DNA of 64,000 bases. It comes from Heterostelium album PN500. Lineage: Eukaryota > Evosea > Eumycetozoa > Acytosteliales > Acytosteliaceae. Each line of letters begins with the position of its first letter. Position 1 is the first letter of the stretch. Below the pieces are notes generated by a model. That model ran no database searches and was not told where the DNA came from. It was given only the letters and a program-made list of their open reading frames with translations. Positions 1-11,190 of this stretch are shown here, in pieces. Location: positions 620,001 to 684,000 of the forward strand of contig NW_008805065.1 in assembly GCF_000004825.1 (NCBI RefSeq), in the 5' to 3' direction. Both the position numbers and the translations under genes were made by a program.

Positions 1-77
1 AAATACACTTATTCAATACGATTATTATTTCGAAATTATCTTATAATTATTCTTTATTTTTTTTTAAAACAATTTAG

Positions 78-1117
78 GAATGTTTTCAACAGATGAAGTT
101 TAATTATATTGAAATTGGAAGTAAACAAAGATTTATGCAATCGATCATCAGTTTGGATTCCAATTTAACATCACCATCACCAGAGGCAACCAATCAACTG
201 GAGAGTTCTATCTCCAAAGGCAAAAAGGATTTCAAAGAACTAAAGGACATTAATGTCAGGCTGGCAAATGAGGTGATTGCCATCATCAATCAGATTGCAG
301 AGGACGACCAGATCCTTCAGAAAGAACGTGAGAATATCAAGCGATTGCTAGACGATGCCAACGAGCAATTGGATAAACTCTACTCAATGGACCAAACCAT
401 CGAAGAGATGCAGAAGAGCGATAATAAATTGATAACTAACAACGATCGTCTGCTGGCTACCATCGAGTGGTATCAACCGTATGTCAAGGTAATTGAGAAA
501 CTTCAGGGCATTAGAATGACAGCCGGCAATTCCAACGCCAAGGAATTACAATTTGAACTGACGGTCATGGCTGTTCAACATCAAGTAGCGATCAAACTGG
601 ATCAATCGAGACAATCGATTATATCACTGAACATGCAGCCAACGCCTTTGAGACACATCGACTATCTCACAGAGGATTTCTCAAATATTAGTGAATTGGC
701 GACACTCGTAGAGGAACTGACATTTGCACTCACCAATCACTATCGTAGAGAGAAGGAGATCAAAGAACTCTCGAAATCCTATCACATCCAACGTTTGCAA
801 CACTCCAATGAGAATACCAATGGCTGTACCATTGCAGTATCACTCCAAACCGGTCACACCTGTATTATAGTTTTTGAATCTGATTATCCACTTCATCCAA
901 ATGTCCATCTCTATTTGAAGTCAATCACAAAGAATGACATCCAAATAGAATTTAATGAAATTAAAGTAAGTACTATAATAATAAAACCAATCAAATCATT
1001 CTTCAAATAATTAATACAAATTATAATTTCCAGAAACATTTACAGGAAACCAAATATGATTTACAACAACTGATAGAACAACTTTTAAATTATTTCAGAG
1101 ATAAAGAAAATATTTAA
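78..1117 (+). CDS. Coiled-coil protein with possible C-terminal RWD-like fold, 5' partial
   Basis: Two exons are visible: about 78-966 and 1034-1117, joined in phase 0 over a GTAAGT...TTCCAG intron. The first ATG in frame is at 93, but it is preceded by CAACAG rather than the A-rich context usual here. A pyrimidine tract and TTTAG at 73-77 look like a splice acceptor, and the frame stays open from 78 to 93. An upstream exon outside the window is therefore likely. Residues about 35-120 are charged, heptad-like coiled coil. The last 110 residues look like alternating beta strands with a proline-containing YPLHPNV segment, as in RWD domains of kinetochore proteins such as Spc24/Spc25/Knl1. That resemblance is weak and I assign no function. 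The stop lies 55 nt from the stop of the convergent BMS1 gene. Confidence 0.6.
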
Positions 1118-1172
1118 AAATAAATTAATTCAATTGTTTATTATAATATAAAATTTAATAAGTTTTTAGTTT

Positions 1173-4100
1173 TTATTGATGTTGTTTTTGTTTCTTCTTT
1201 CCTTTGAGTGCTTCCATCTTAAACTTTCTCTTACTTTGCTCTTTAACTCTTTCTTCTTTTTCTTTTTCCGATTTCTTTTTCTTTTCCATATATTCTTTAT
1301 GTTTCTGTTCCTTCTTTTCTTGTTCCTTTTCGAGTTTCTTTTGTTTGATGACCTCAAGTTTGTTCATAAGCTCGGCAATACGTTTCTCGTGTGGCTCCAT
1401 AACAACGACACGATGATTGGTGAGTGCGTCGGCCTTGTTCTTGAGAACCTTACCCTTTGGCTTCAAGTCAAACGGCAGCTGACTCTGTAGGGAAGCGGGG
1501 ATCTCCAACTCACGGAAGTGACGTGGTTGACGCTCAATCTCACGGTAAACGGAATCCTCCTTGATTGGCGCACGCAATCCCTTCTCGAAACGCAACTGTC
1601 CAACTGTCTTCATACCCTGCCATTGTTTCTCCTGAGTGAGCATATTGGTAACGGGCGTGTAGAACTTGGTCGGTGTAATCGTGTACCAAGTTCGCAAAAA
1701 CACAATGTCACTCATCAGAACCTTGTCTTCGAAAGTGGCACGGAAAGCACCCTCTGGACTGCTCATTGGCTTCTTGATTTGACCACGAATACCTGAGACC
1801 GTTCTGATGGTGGCACCAACGAATTTGGCGACTTCGAGACGCGATGAAAACATTCCCTGGATGAAAGCAGTCTTTTTCAGAATCTCCTTTGGACGACCTG
1901 TCAACTTTAGCTTCTTCACCACGTTGATGGTGTTGTCCAACTCCAGAACACTGCCGTTGGCACTGACACGGAACGACGCTTGGGTGTTACCAAGGTTGGT
2001 GAACGCAATGAAACCGGTACCGGGTGGTGTGATGGGACCATAGAAACTACCTTGACAATGCATATGCTCCGGTGTGTATTTTAGCATACGATTACGACCG
2101 TTGATATCTTGGATCGAGTAGAGTATCATCGTTTGGAAACGACGCCAACCCATGGAAATAACCAAAGGATCGTTGGATTTCAACAGTTTCTTGTGCCAAC
2201 GATGCTTCTTAATCTTGACATTGACCATACCGAGATTCTCTTCGGTGGTTTGCAATCCACCGACCAACAGCGGATAGCGTGGATCGAAATGCTGGCAAAT
2301 CTCATAGGGAACCGATTCAAATTCTATACGTACATAAACACCAATTGGAAAACCTGCGTATTGCATTCTACTGAATTTGTCATCGTTGGCAAACTCTGCT
2401 TCGTTGATGGCACGTTGTTTCTTGGCGGCTTCGTTCAACTCACTGGCAAAGTCTTCTTCTCCCTCCTCGTACTTGGCGTTGATTCTCTTGATTTCACGTT
2501 CCTTCTTCTCACGATTACGTCTTCTGGCAGCTTCAAACTCGTCGTCATCCGACTGCTTCTCATCGTCATCGTCAGTCTTCTCCTTGCCATCCTTACTCTT
2601 CTTATTCTTGTCGTCGTTGTCGTCATCGCTATCCTCACCATCTTCCTCTTTACTCTTAGCAGTTGAACCTGGACCATATTTCTTTCCGGTTTCAAGATCT
2701 TCGAAATCACCAAACATTGCTTGATCGTCGTTGGCATCTTCACGACCGACGGCTCCAACCGATTCCAAATCATCTTTGTCAACGAATCTCGATATCAAGA
2801 GCTGATAGATATCATCGTTGTCTTTGAATCCCGATGACTTTTGAATGGACTGAGTGCTCTTTGATGTCTCTACTCTATTGATTCCAGTCTCGTCCAACTC
2901 TAGATCTTTCTTTAGCTTCATCTGTCCAAAACCACCTTTCTTGACCTTGAAGAAGTCTTCGTCGTCATCCTCTTCCTCGTCGTCTAGTTGTGCAAAATTC
3001 TTTTGTTTCTTCTTATCTTCATATGGATCACCGTAAATTAACTTTGATAAACTAATCTTTGGAGCTGGTTTATTTGCAAATTTATGCATATTCTCTTTCC
3101 ATTTTGAACTTTCTCCTTCTTCTTCTTCTTCTTCCTCTTCCTCTTCTTCCTCTTCCTCTTCTTCCTCTTCCTCTTCTTCCTCTTCCTCTTCTTCCTCTTC
3201 ATCTTCATCATCACCATCTCTTTCTAATTGTGGATCATAATATTCATCATCATCCATCTCTTCACCACTGTCATCATCGAATTCTACACCTTCATCGGCA
3301 CTTTCATCGTCATCATATTGAATTCCTTTGGATCCTTCGAGCTCTTCGTCGTCATCCTCGTCGTCTTCATCTTGATCATCGGCGGCATCTTGGTCATCAT
3401 TATCGTTGTCGTCGTCACTCTCCAAATCGGTGGGTGTCTTCTTTAGATCTACAAACTTTACTTTTCTTCTCTCTCTGCCATCTACGACTTGCTTAATCTC
3501 CAACTTTTTAGTGGCAACACCGCTGCTGTTGTTAGTTGTAATTCCAGCTGGTTCGTCATAGTACTCGCTGTCACTCAGCTCATCGACATGATCGAGATCA
3601 GCTCTCTTCTTTTGTGAAATCGGCTTATTGTTTGTCAACTTGATTGGTGCACCCTTTGAGAACAACGATACCTCTGAATCCTCCATCTTTTCATCGAGAG
3701 CAATTCTAGTATTCTGTAACTTTCTAACCATTCCAACACCATCTCCAATTCTATCCTCATCGTCGTCGTCCTCTCCATTTTCCTTTTCATCATCATCCTC
3801 TTCTTCCTCACTTTCATCTTTTTCAACAAACTTTCCATCTATTTAATTATAATTGTTGTTAGTTGATAATTACTAAATAACAAACACAACTTAAGTTAAG
3901 TAACTATTATTATTTACCTTTATCCAACTTTGAGAAATTGATTCTATTCTCTGGGATGTTGATATATACAGCATCTTTATCGTAGAGGATATTACCGATA
4001 TCACTCATTGGCGAGTAGATAAGACGCTCCTTTCCATTGAGTACACGCTTTCTATCGTCGGGCAGTGGACATGGATCGGTGAGTGGAGTGATGCTCTTCA

Positions 4101-5082
4101 TTCTAAAGTCACCGACACCCGGCAAATGAACCTTCATATGTGGCTTCAAATAGGTGCCTCTCACATAACCATAGAGACAAATCGATCGATTATCCTTTGG
4201 TCGTGTTTTGATCTGTTCGACATCGGTTGTATCTTCAAAACGGTCGACATACACATAGGGATGTGAATTTCTCCAACTCAACGGAGTGAATTTCGCAACC
4301 GAAATGAAACGTGCCAAATTATGAATCTCTTGTTTCGGATACTTTCCATGAATCAAACCAGATAAATAAAATAATTTAGCTCCCTAAAATAAATAACAAT
4401 ATTAATAAATGGATATAATATATATTTGGAAACTAGCACAACATACCTGATAAATCTCTGTCCAAAATCTATCTTTTAATTTCTTTTTCGTTTTCTTCAA
4501 ACGTTTGTTGTTTTTGAAACCGTCGAGGTGAGTGAGTACACCGATTACCTTTGGGAATCCGTGTGTCTGGAGGATGTTGAGGAATTCGAATGTCTCCATT
4601 TCGAAACCGTACGATGCGTCGATCAAGAGCAGTACGAGATCTGCAATCTTGGCGGTATCGATCATCGAGTTGAGATCGTTGTTACACTCGACGAATGTGA
4701 TACGACGACGCTTCGATGCAACGATCGTTATCGGTCCTTTGATCTCACCCACCGAGTAACGTGTGTAGTTCTTGATGAGCGAGCGAATCAACGTTGATTT
4801 TCCTACGGCGGGTGGACCGACCACCGCAATGACGATGGGCGGCACTTCCTCGGCCGTACCAGATTGATCGAGAATCGGTAGATTGACACGCTTCTGCTCC
4901 AAATCCAGATTACGACGTTGCGATTTGAGTGCTGCGTGTGCCGACGAGAAAACGAAAGCCTTTGGATTCTTGGCACGCACCTCCTTGGTGATACCTTGCT
5001 TTCTTTGCTTGACCGCTTTCTTCTTGTCGGCTTTAGCACCTGCCTTTGGCTTTCTATGTGCTTTCCTAACTATATCATCCAT
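1173..5082 (-). CDS. bms1: BMS1 ribosome biogenesis GTPase
   Basis: Three exons (5082-4447, 4383-3918, 3838-1173) join in frame to a 1255-residue protein, close to the family's usual length of about 1200. BMS1 is a nucleolar GTPase that delivers Rcl1 to the SSU processome for 40S maturation. The N-terminus is Lys/Arg-rich (MDDIVRKAHRKPKAG). The P-loop GPPAVGKS is at about residues 89-96, followed by a circularly permuted-like GTPase region and an AARP2CN segment in exon 2 (WRNSHPYVYVDRFED, GYVRGTYLK). The central part is extremely acidic, with about 30 consecutive Glu codons. The C-terminal domain is the BMS1/TSR1-specific one (GFIAFTNL, GVRGQIKK-like region, TWYTITPTKFYTP), ending in a basic coiled coil. 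It shares a 475-bp divergent promoter with the SEC61 gamma gene. Confidence 0.95.
3115..3200 (-). repeat. Hexanucleotide microsatellite coding for poly-Glu in BMS1
   Basis: On the + strand this is a run of interspersed TCT and TCC triplets, which on the - strand reads GAA/GAG and encodes about 30 uninterrupted glutamates. The alternation of GAA and GAG in a roughly TCTTCC unit suggests expansion by slippage inside an already acidic region. It lies in frame and does not disrupt the gene. Confidence 0.9.
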
Positions 5083-5557
5083 CCTCTCTCTTTCTAATAA
5101 AACTATATAAATCTATAATCTTTTAAAAAACAAACTTTAAAAAAAATTATAAAAGTATAAATTCTATTATATTTAACTAAAATAATAATATTAATTTTAT
5201 TAAAAATTATTAAAATTATCAAATTCGTTCGTTTTTTTTATAAAAAAATTCAAAAAATATTAAATAATCAAAAATGATTCTTTTATGTGTGGTCTATGAG
5301 TGAGTTACGAAGTTCTTTTTTTCTGCATAAAAATTTGGATGAAGCCCCATTTTCAATTCAAAAAAGTCAAAGGTGAAATTTGTGTGGGTGAATCAGTGGT
5401 AGAGAAAGTGTTGTCAAATGCATCATCAACATCACCAAAAAAAATAAAAATAAAAAAACTAATTTTTTTAAAATCAAACAAATTTATAAAAGTCAAAGTT
5501 TCATTTTCATTCTTTTTTTTTTATAAATATTATATAAATATATCAATAAATAATACA
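5083..5557. promoter_or_regulatory. Divergent promoter, bms1 / sec61g
   Basis: This 475-bp AT-rich spacer separates the start codons of two genes on opposite strands. It has T and A homopolymer runs, especially near 5224-5240 and 5511-5522, and a slightly GC-richer patch near 5383-5420 (GTGGGTGAATCAGTGG). I see no additional gene and no motif I can name with confidence. Confidence 0.5.
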
Positions 5558-5846
5558 ATGGATTTAGTTGAAGAAAATGTTGCTCCACTCAAGGAGTTTG
5601 CCAAGAATAGCATTCGTTTATTCAAGAAATGTACTAAGCCAGATCAACAAGGTTAGTATAATAATATTCCTAAAACTAAAATAAACAACAATTTATTAAA
5701 CTTTGATTTGATTGATTAACCAAAAAACAGAGTTCCAAAAGATTGCTTTCGCTACATTGGTTGGTTTCTGTATCATGGGATTCATTGGTTTCTTTGTCAA
5801 GCTTATCCACATTCCAATCAACAACATTCTCGTTGGTGGTGTCTAA
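5558..5846 (+). CDS. sec61g: Protein translocation channel subunit SEC61 gamma
   Basis: Two exons (5558-5651 and 5731-5846) encode 69 residues, the usual length for SEC61 gamma/SecE. The protein is a single-pass, tail-anchored subunit of the ER translocon. The N-terminal cytosolic amphipathic part carries the family pattern [16 protein letters not shown], followed by [12 protein letters not shown] leading into one transmembrane helix (about 36-60) that ends [12 protein letters not shown]. The intron splits a Gln codon in phase 1 and is short (79 nt). The ATG at 5558 has the A-rich context TACAATGG and an in-frame upstream ATG is unnecessary because the 69-residue product is already full length. 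Confidence 0.96.
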
Positions 5847-6202
5847 AATAACAATCAAAAATAATAATAATAATAATAACTAAAAAAAACCATATAGAAT
5901 ATAATCACATATATTATAACAATATAAAGTCAACTGCTCCAAAAAAAAAAAGTCAAACAAACTTTTTAAAAAACTTTCCTTTTCTTCTTCTTCTCTATCT
6001 ATCTACCTATAATCTTGTATGAAAAACAACAAAACAAAACAAAAACAAAGATAAATGTATATTTAAGTAAATCAATGAATAATAAAATTGTCTTATAAGG
6101 AATATAATTATATCTTTATAATTTATAACAAAAATACATTTTAATATAATAAGTTGTGTTGATTTTATTTTTCTTTATACTTTACTACTACTACTACTAC
6201 TA
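5847..6202. other. Intergenic 3' region between convergent genes
   Basis: This 356-bp stretch is the shared 3' flank of sec61g and the Arp8 gene. It holds AATAA-rich segments (for example near 6078-6086) that could serve as polyadenylation signals and a CTA-triplet run at about 6184-6202. Nothing else is recognisable. Confidence 0.5.
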
Positions 6203-8217
6203 CTAATATGATAACTTTTCTCTTAAGATGGAAGAGTTCAAACCTTCTTTCCATTCTTGTCTGGTGATCCAAATCTCTTTGGAACTCTCGAGACAACCGA
6301 GGATGGCTCCACCCTTCCAGGACATGTTACGCTCATCCACGTCTTGTCTGGTGTTGGCAGAGAAGGCAAGTGTGATTCCGGCGTTGGTTTCTTCGGTGGA
6401 GAGCAGTTTGGCCAGCCGTTGTTTGAGTACCGCTTGAAGGCCGGGCACACGCGAAGCACCGCCACCCACAATCAACAGGTTCGAGTAGAAGCGCTTACGG
6501 AATTCAATGCGGTCACCCGAGTTCTTGATGGACTTGTAGATCGCCTGGTCGAGAGCCAACGTCAAATTACGATCGTGTGCACCGTCCTCTTTGCGATCGG
6601 CATCGTAGAGCTCTTCGAAATCCGTCATCTTTGATGGTGCACGTCTCATTGGCGACAGACTATCCGGATAGAACATAGACATGCCCACAACCTTAAACAC
6701 ATCGTCTCCATTGAATTGATAGATAGTATTCTGTTGTCTGGTCGGTACGTTCGCAACCTTTAATTTTTCATGCTTTATCCTATTATCATCATTCTTTCAA
6801 TATAAACACAAACATATTAGTAATTCATTCAAAAGATATCTTTGTAGTATGTTAGGTGTTTACTTACTAAATTTAAATTTATACATTCATTCTTTATGGT
6901 TTCAATTTGATTAAAGTCATAGGCAATATCGAGATTGGTTCTCTTTAGTGGGAAGTAATATTTATGAATTGGTTTCACATTGGAGGTTGCAGAAGTTGAA
7001 GATGAAGATGTTGTTTGATCTTTATCATTTCCATTGATATGATTATTGGTGGTGGTGGTGTTGGTGGTACCATTTTGATGTGAAGAATTACACTCTGTGT
7101 CTTGTTTGTAGAGTAACCATGCTAGTAGTTGAGTAATGTTGGATCCACCATATCTTAGAGACACTCTAGACTGTGGAATCATATATCCTTCGTCGACACA
7201 CGATATACTAACTCTCTGATGTCCAACATCGATTACACATGCAGTACCAATAGATGCACCAAACAACGAACATATAGATTCCTACAAACAAACAAGCCAA
7301 ACAAACTATTAATATTTATAAACAAGCAAAACTAACAATATATATGTTCAAATACATACATGATATAGTAATGCACTTGTAAATGGTAGTTCTCTCAAAA
7401 GTAAGTTGGTAATCTCTTTGATTTGTTTTTTATCTAAAAAGTCTGGAATTATATATACACATCCATAGGACTAAAGAATGGAATGTAAAGATAGATAGAT
7501 AGTTAGTTAGTTAACTGGTTGAAATGAAGCATTAATGCTTTGCTTTGATGAGATGGGATGAGTTACGTTTAAATCGGATGGATTTATGTTAAGATATCTT
7601 TGAATTGAATATCTCCACATTTGAACGAGATCGTCGAGTATAGGGGTGAGTGAAGACGATTGAGGATTGAAGGTTGTCGGTGAGAGTAGTGGTTGATAGC
7701 ATATCCAGTTGTCAGTGTCTCTGCTTGCGAGTATAGCATCCTCACCGATACAATAGTCAACTCTATCGAGATCGATCGGTTCAATCTCACGTTTAGCATT
7801 GTAACCTGTGTCATTGGCTTGATCTGTTTGTAGTTGTTGTTGTTGCTGTTGCTGTTTCTGCTTTCTCTTTTTCTTCTTTCTAACGGGTTCAACGTTTTCT
7901 ATTACCACTGAATTTGATTCATTATAAATAGTTGACTATATATATCATAATATATGATTTAACATTTAATAATCTAATCTTTAATATATATTTTTCTATT
8001 TACATACTTGTTTTGGTAATTTATAGGTTGAATCACCAACGAATTGTGGATATGATTTATATGTTTCTTTGATTGTTTGTTGTACTGATTTTAATGCTGT
8101 TAATTTACTTTCTAGATGTCTTCCACTCAAGACAGGCAATAAAGAAGGTATATTTATATCATTTTGTTTTTCTTTTTCTTTTTCTTGTTCTTTCTCTTTT
8201 TCATTATCTTTATCATC

Positions 8218-8258
<41 letters not shown>

Positions 8259-8913
8259 CTTTTGAATCTTCCATTACAATATCAATTTTATCATCTTGTA
8301 GTTTTGATTGTTCTTCTTGTTGTTCTGGTTTTATTTCTGGCTGTTGCTCTTGCTTTATTTCTTTTATTGAAGATTCTATAGTGGTAGCAATACCACTACT
8401 ATTGTTATTATTATTATTATTACTAATATTATTATTATCATTACTTTCAACAGAGTTTGTTAAATTTAATTCTTTAGTTTCTGTCTCTTTTGATGCTGCT
8501 GTGTTGTTGGAATCGATTTCCATTGGTACTAATTCAGGCTGTTGTTGATGTTGTTGTTGTTGTTGTTGTTCGTTAGCATTGTTTGTTTCTTGAGTGGTGG
8601 TAATAGGAGTAGTAGTAGATATAGTGGTATCATTTAATGTAGAGGAATCAGTAGTTGTTGTTATTGTTGTTGTTGTTGTGGCTGTGACAGTTTCGGTCAA
8701 TGTTGGTATTGGTGTTTCTGTTGTTGTTGTTGTTGTTGTTGGTAATGTTGTTGGTAATATTGTTGGTAATGGCGTTGGTTTTATAGATATCTTTGGTAGT
8801 GGTTTAATTCTCTTGGCAATAAAATTATTGATTGATTTAGGGAATGGGTCAGATGCCAAACCTATTCGAAGTGAATGCGATCCATGACTTATAACAATGA
8901 CTTTACTCTCCAT
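6203..8913 (-). CDS. arpH: Actin-related protein 8 (INO80 complex)
   Basis: Five exons (8913-8004, 7907-7516, 7470-7360, 7281-6868, 6793-6203) join in frame to 805 residues. Arp8 is a nuclear actin fold subunit of the INO80 chromatin remodeler that helps bind nucleosomes. Family landmarks are the N-terminal VISHGSHSLRIGLASD strand pair, DLDRVDYCIGEDA, the second phosphate-loop-like segment ACVIDVGHQRVSISCVDEG, LLIVGGGASRVPGLQ, and the C-terminal SWKGGAILGC...EIWITRQEW, which is typical of Arp8. It is longer than human Arp8 (about 620) because of Thr-, Gln- and Asn-rich insertions in exon 1 (about residues 45-260) and a KKKRKQ/poly-Gln stretch early in exon 2. The exon 1 donor is ambiguous: only use of GTAAAT at 8003 keeps the frame, not GTATGT four bases earlier. 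Confidence 0.9.
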
Positions 8914-9359
8914 TGAGTAAGTAATAATATATTAATTATATATAATCAATCAACAATCAACCAACAAACAATCAATCAATCAATCAACTTCAACTTTGTC
9001 ATTCAGAATTCAATCTAATTTAAAAAAAAATTAATAACTTCAAAAAAATAAAAATTTACAAAATTAAAGTGGTTTGTGTTTTTATGACTCACACACAATT
9101 AAATAAATAACATTATACATAGATAGATAAATTTAGCATATACATATAATATTTATAATGAAATAATAAATATCAACAACAACAACAATAATAATAATAA
9201 TAATAATAAACATTCTTCTAAGTAAATAGATAATAAATAGATAAATCAAAATAGTTATATTTAAATCAAATCAATTCGATAGATAGATAGATAGATTTGA
9301 TAGTTTGTAAATTTTGTTGATAAAAAGTAGTAGTAGTAAAGAAAAGAGATATATAAGAA
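8914..9359. promoter_or_regulatory. Divergent promoter, Arp8 / UBAC2-like
   Basis: A 446-bp AT-rich spacer between opposite start codons, with CAAT-like tandem repeats (AATCAATCAATCAATC around 8968-8984), a run of AAT triplets at about 9187-9209 and AGAT repeats at about 9279-9294. No gene seen. Confidence 0.45.
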
Positions 9360-10412
9360 ATGTATTCGGCAGGACCTTCAGGTTTACGTATGTTTTGATA
9401 AATATATATGAATATGAATATGAATGTTAATAGTGTTCATTTTATTGATTAAATTATATATATATTTATAGAGAATGCACCTGTAACAAAGATTATATTG
9501 ATAACAGTGATTGGAAGTACATTATTGATAAACTATATTAATGCAAAACATAGAGGAAGAACAGCGGATACTGCGTCGGCCATTGGAAATATTTCACTTT
9601 CACCGTTTGCTCTCACTGCAAATCAATTCTACTTTAGATCTCTCGGTGAACTTCTCACTGGTTCAATATTAATCTATTCCTATCGTATCTTTGAAAGGTT
9701 GATGGGATCATCAAAATATACTGTAAGTCAAGGAATATGAAGCATATATACTACAAACTAAGGAATCTCGACACTAACCTAACACTCTTCATAAAACAAT
9801 CACAAGTTATTTGTAATATCATCTATCATTTTATCAACTTTAATACAACTTGGATATGTTGTGCTGTTTAGAAGAGCGGGTTTCTCAGGACCGTCCACTC
9901 TTATTTTCGCGTGTCTCGTTCTGTTCTACAAAGAGATACCACCCACTCGTTGGTTCAAATTCCTTGGTTTCCCGCTCAACGACAAGTTTATGACCTATGT
10001 GATGTCACTGCAGCTGTTGCTGCTCGACACTTCCAATGCCGTGAGCTGCTTGACCGGTGTAGCAGCAGGCATTCTCTACTACACCGATGTGTTTGGCTTG
10101 AAGAATCGTCGTCTACCGAAATCACTCGTCAAGTTTTGCAACCAGTGGATCGCGCCACTCGTCAACGCACCGCCTGCGCCAACTTCACTACGTCCACTGA
10201 TCGAGCAACAACAACAACTACAGAATCTGCGCCGTCACCAACAACAACAACAGCAATTCCAAACACCATTCTTACAAGCGGTACTGCCCTCCGAGGAAAA
10301 CATAGCAATGCTCGTATCCATGGGATTCCCACGCAATTTGGCTGTCGAAGCACTTCAACGTACCAATAACAATCTCAATGATGCAACCAACTTTTTATTA
10401 GGTGCATTATAA
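9360..10412 (+). CDS. ubac2: UBAC2-like rhomboid pseudoprotease with UBA domain
   Basis: Three exons (9360-9387, 9472-9722, 9807-10412) give 294 residues. UBAC2 proteins are ER membrane, rhomboid-fold proteins without catalytic residues that act in ER-associated degradation and lipid-droplet protein control through a ubiquitin-binding UBA domain. The first exon is only nine codons plus one base (MYSAGPSGL). Several hydrophobic helices follow (KIILITVIGSTLLINYI, LFVISSIILSTLIQLGYVVLF, FSGPSTLIFACLVLFY, FMTYVMSLQLLLL). The rhomboid-type Ser/His dyad is not evident. After a Gln-rich linker, a C-terminal UBA domain (about 250-292) shows the hallmark VSMGFPRNLAVEALQ and ATNFLL. The domain order matches human UBAC2 (344 residues), though this copy is shorter. 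Confidence 0.85.
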
Positions 10413-11190
10413 ACAATTAATAATAATAATATAATTTTTTAAAAACAAAGATTTTTATTAATTTAATTGTCAGCAATCACCATGATGTGATATTTGTTGT
10501 TGAAGTAGTATGAAAATATCATTATCTTTGGCATTATGACATATCTTGAATGTTGAGATCTGAAAGAGTTTGTTTGTTATCGGTCAATTATTATATTTTC
10601 ATTCTATTATTTAAATAGCTCTAATTCGATTTAAAAGTTGATAAATTTTATTATCTATTTAATTCTTTACCAACAACTTCTCTAGCTGTAGAATTTCAAT
10701 TTTTTTTAATTCCTTTCTAACTCACATTATTATAAAAGATTATTTCTGGCTGAACCCGTGACTTCACTAACAACAATTTATTTAAATTCTATTTTAATGG
10801 CGGTCTATTAGTGTACTATCTATGTTAATAACAAAAATTCTAAATCTGAATTAATTCCATTTAGAATCACGATCATCCATTGGTTTATCCTTTTTACATT
10901 TCAATTTAAACTTACTTGGTTCGAGATTGGGATGACCTTTCACAATTTTTTATAGGGTTGGTTGTACATTATGCTAAAAATAAAACATCCACGCCAAATA
11001 ACATGATACATATTCTCAGAATTCAAACACTGCGAAAAAATAATTTTTAGTAATTATTTATTATATACTAAAAATTAATAGTGAAAGAAATCATACAAAA
11101 TTTGAAATCAATCTATCGAATATTTAAGGTTGTTATTTTGTTCCTGATTATTTTATTTACTATCTTTTTTCACTTATATATCATAAATAA
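10413..11190. other. Intergenic region without recognisable gene
   Basis: This 778-bp AT-rich spacer separates two + strand genes. It contains slightly less AT-biased stretches at 10477-10570 and 10860-11035, but both have stops in all frames and I recognise no RNA gene. The last 60 nt before 11191 are presumably the promoter of the protease gene. Confidence 0.4.

Noticed and set aside
1176-3496. Several + strand open frames opposite BMS1
   Set aside because: They are mirror images of acidic and lysine-rich codons of BMS1 (poly-Leu/Ser/His products) and have no start context or family resemblance.
5300-5656. Longer SEC61 gamma start upstream of 5558
   Set aside because: The extension is low-complexity Lys/Ser/Phe sequence, and the 69-residue form already equals the family length.
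8069-8887. + strand frames opposite Arp8 exon 1
   Set aside because: Low-complexity Leu/Val/Ser products that are complements of Asn, Thr and Gln tracts.
10915-10945. GGTTCGAGAT sequence resembling a tRNA T-arm or B box
   Set aside because: Upstream sequence cannot fold into a cloverleaf, so it is taken as chance.
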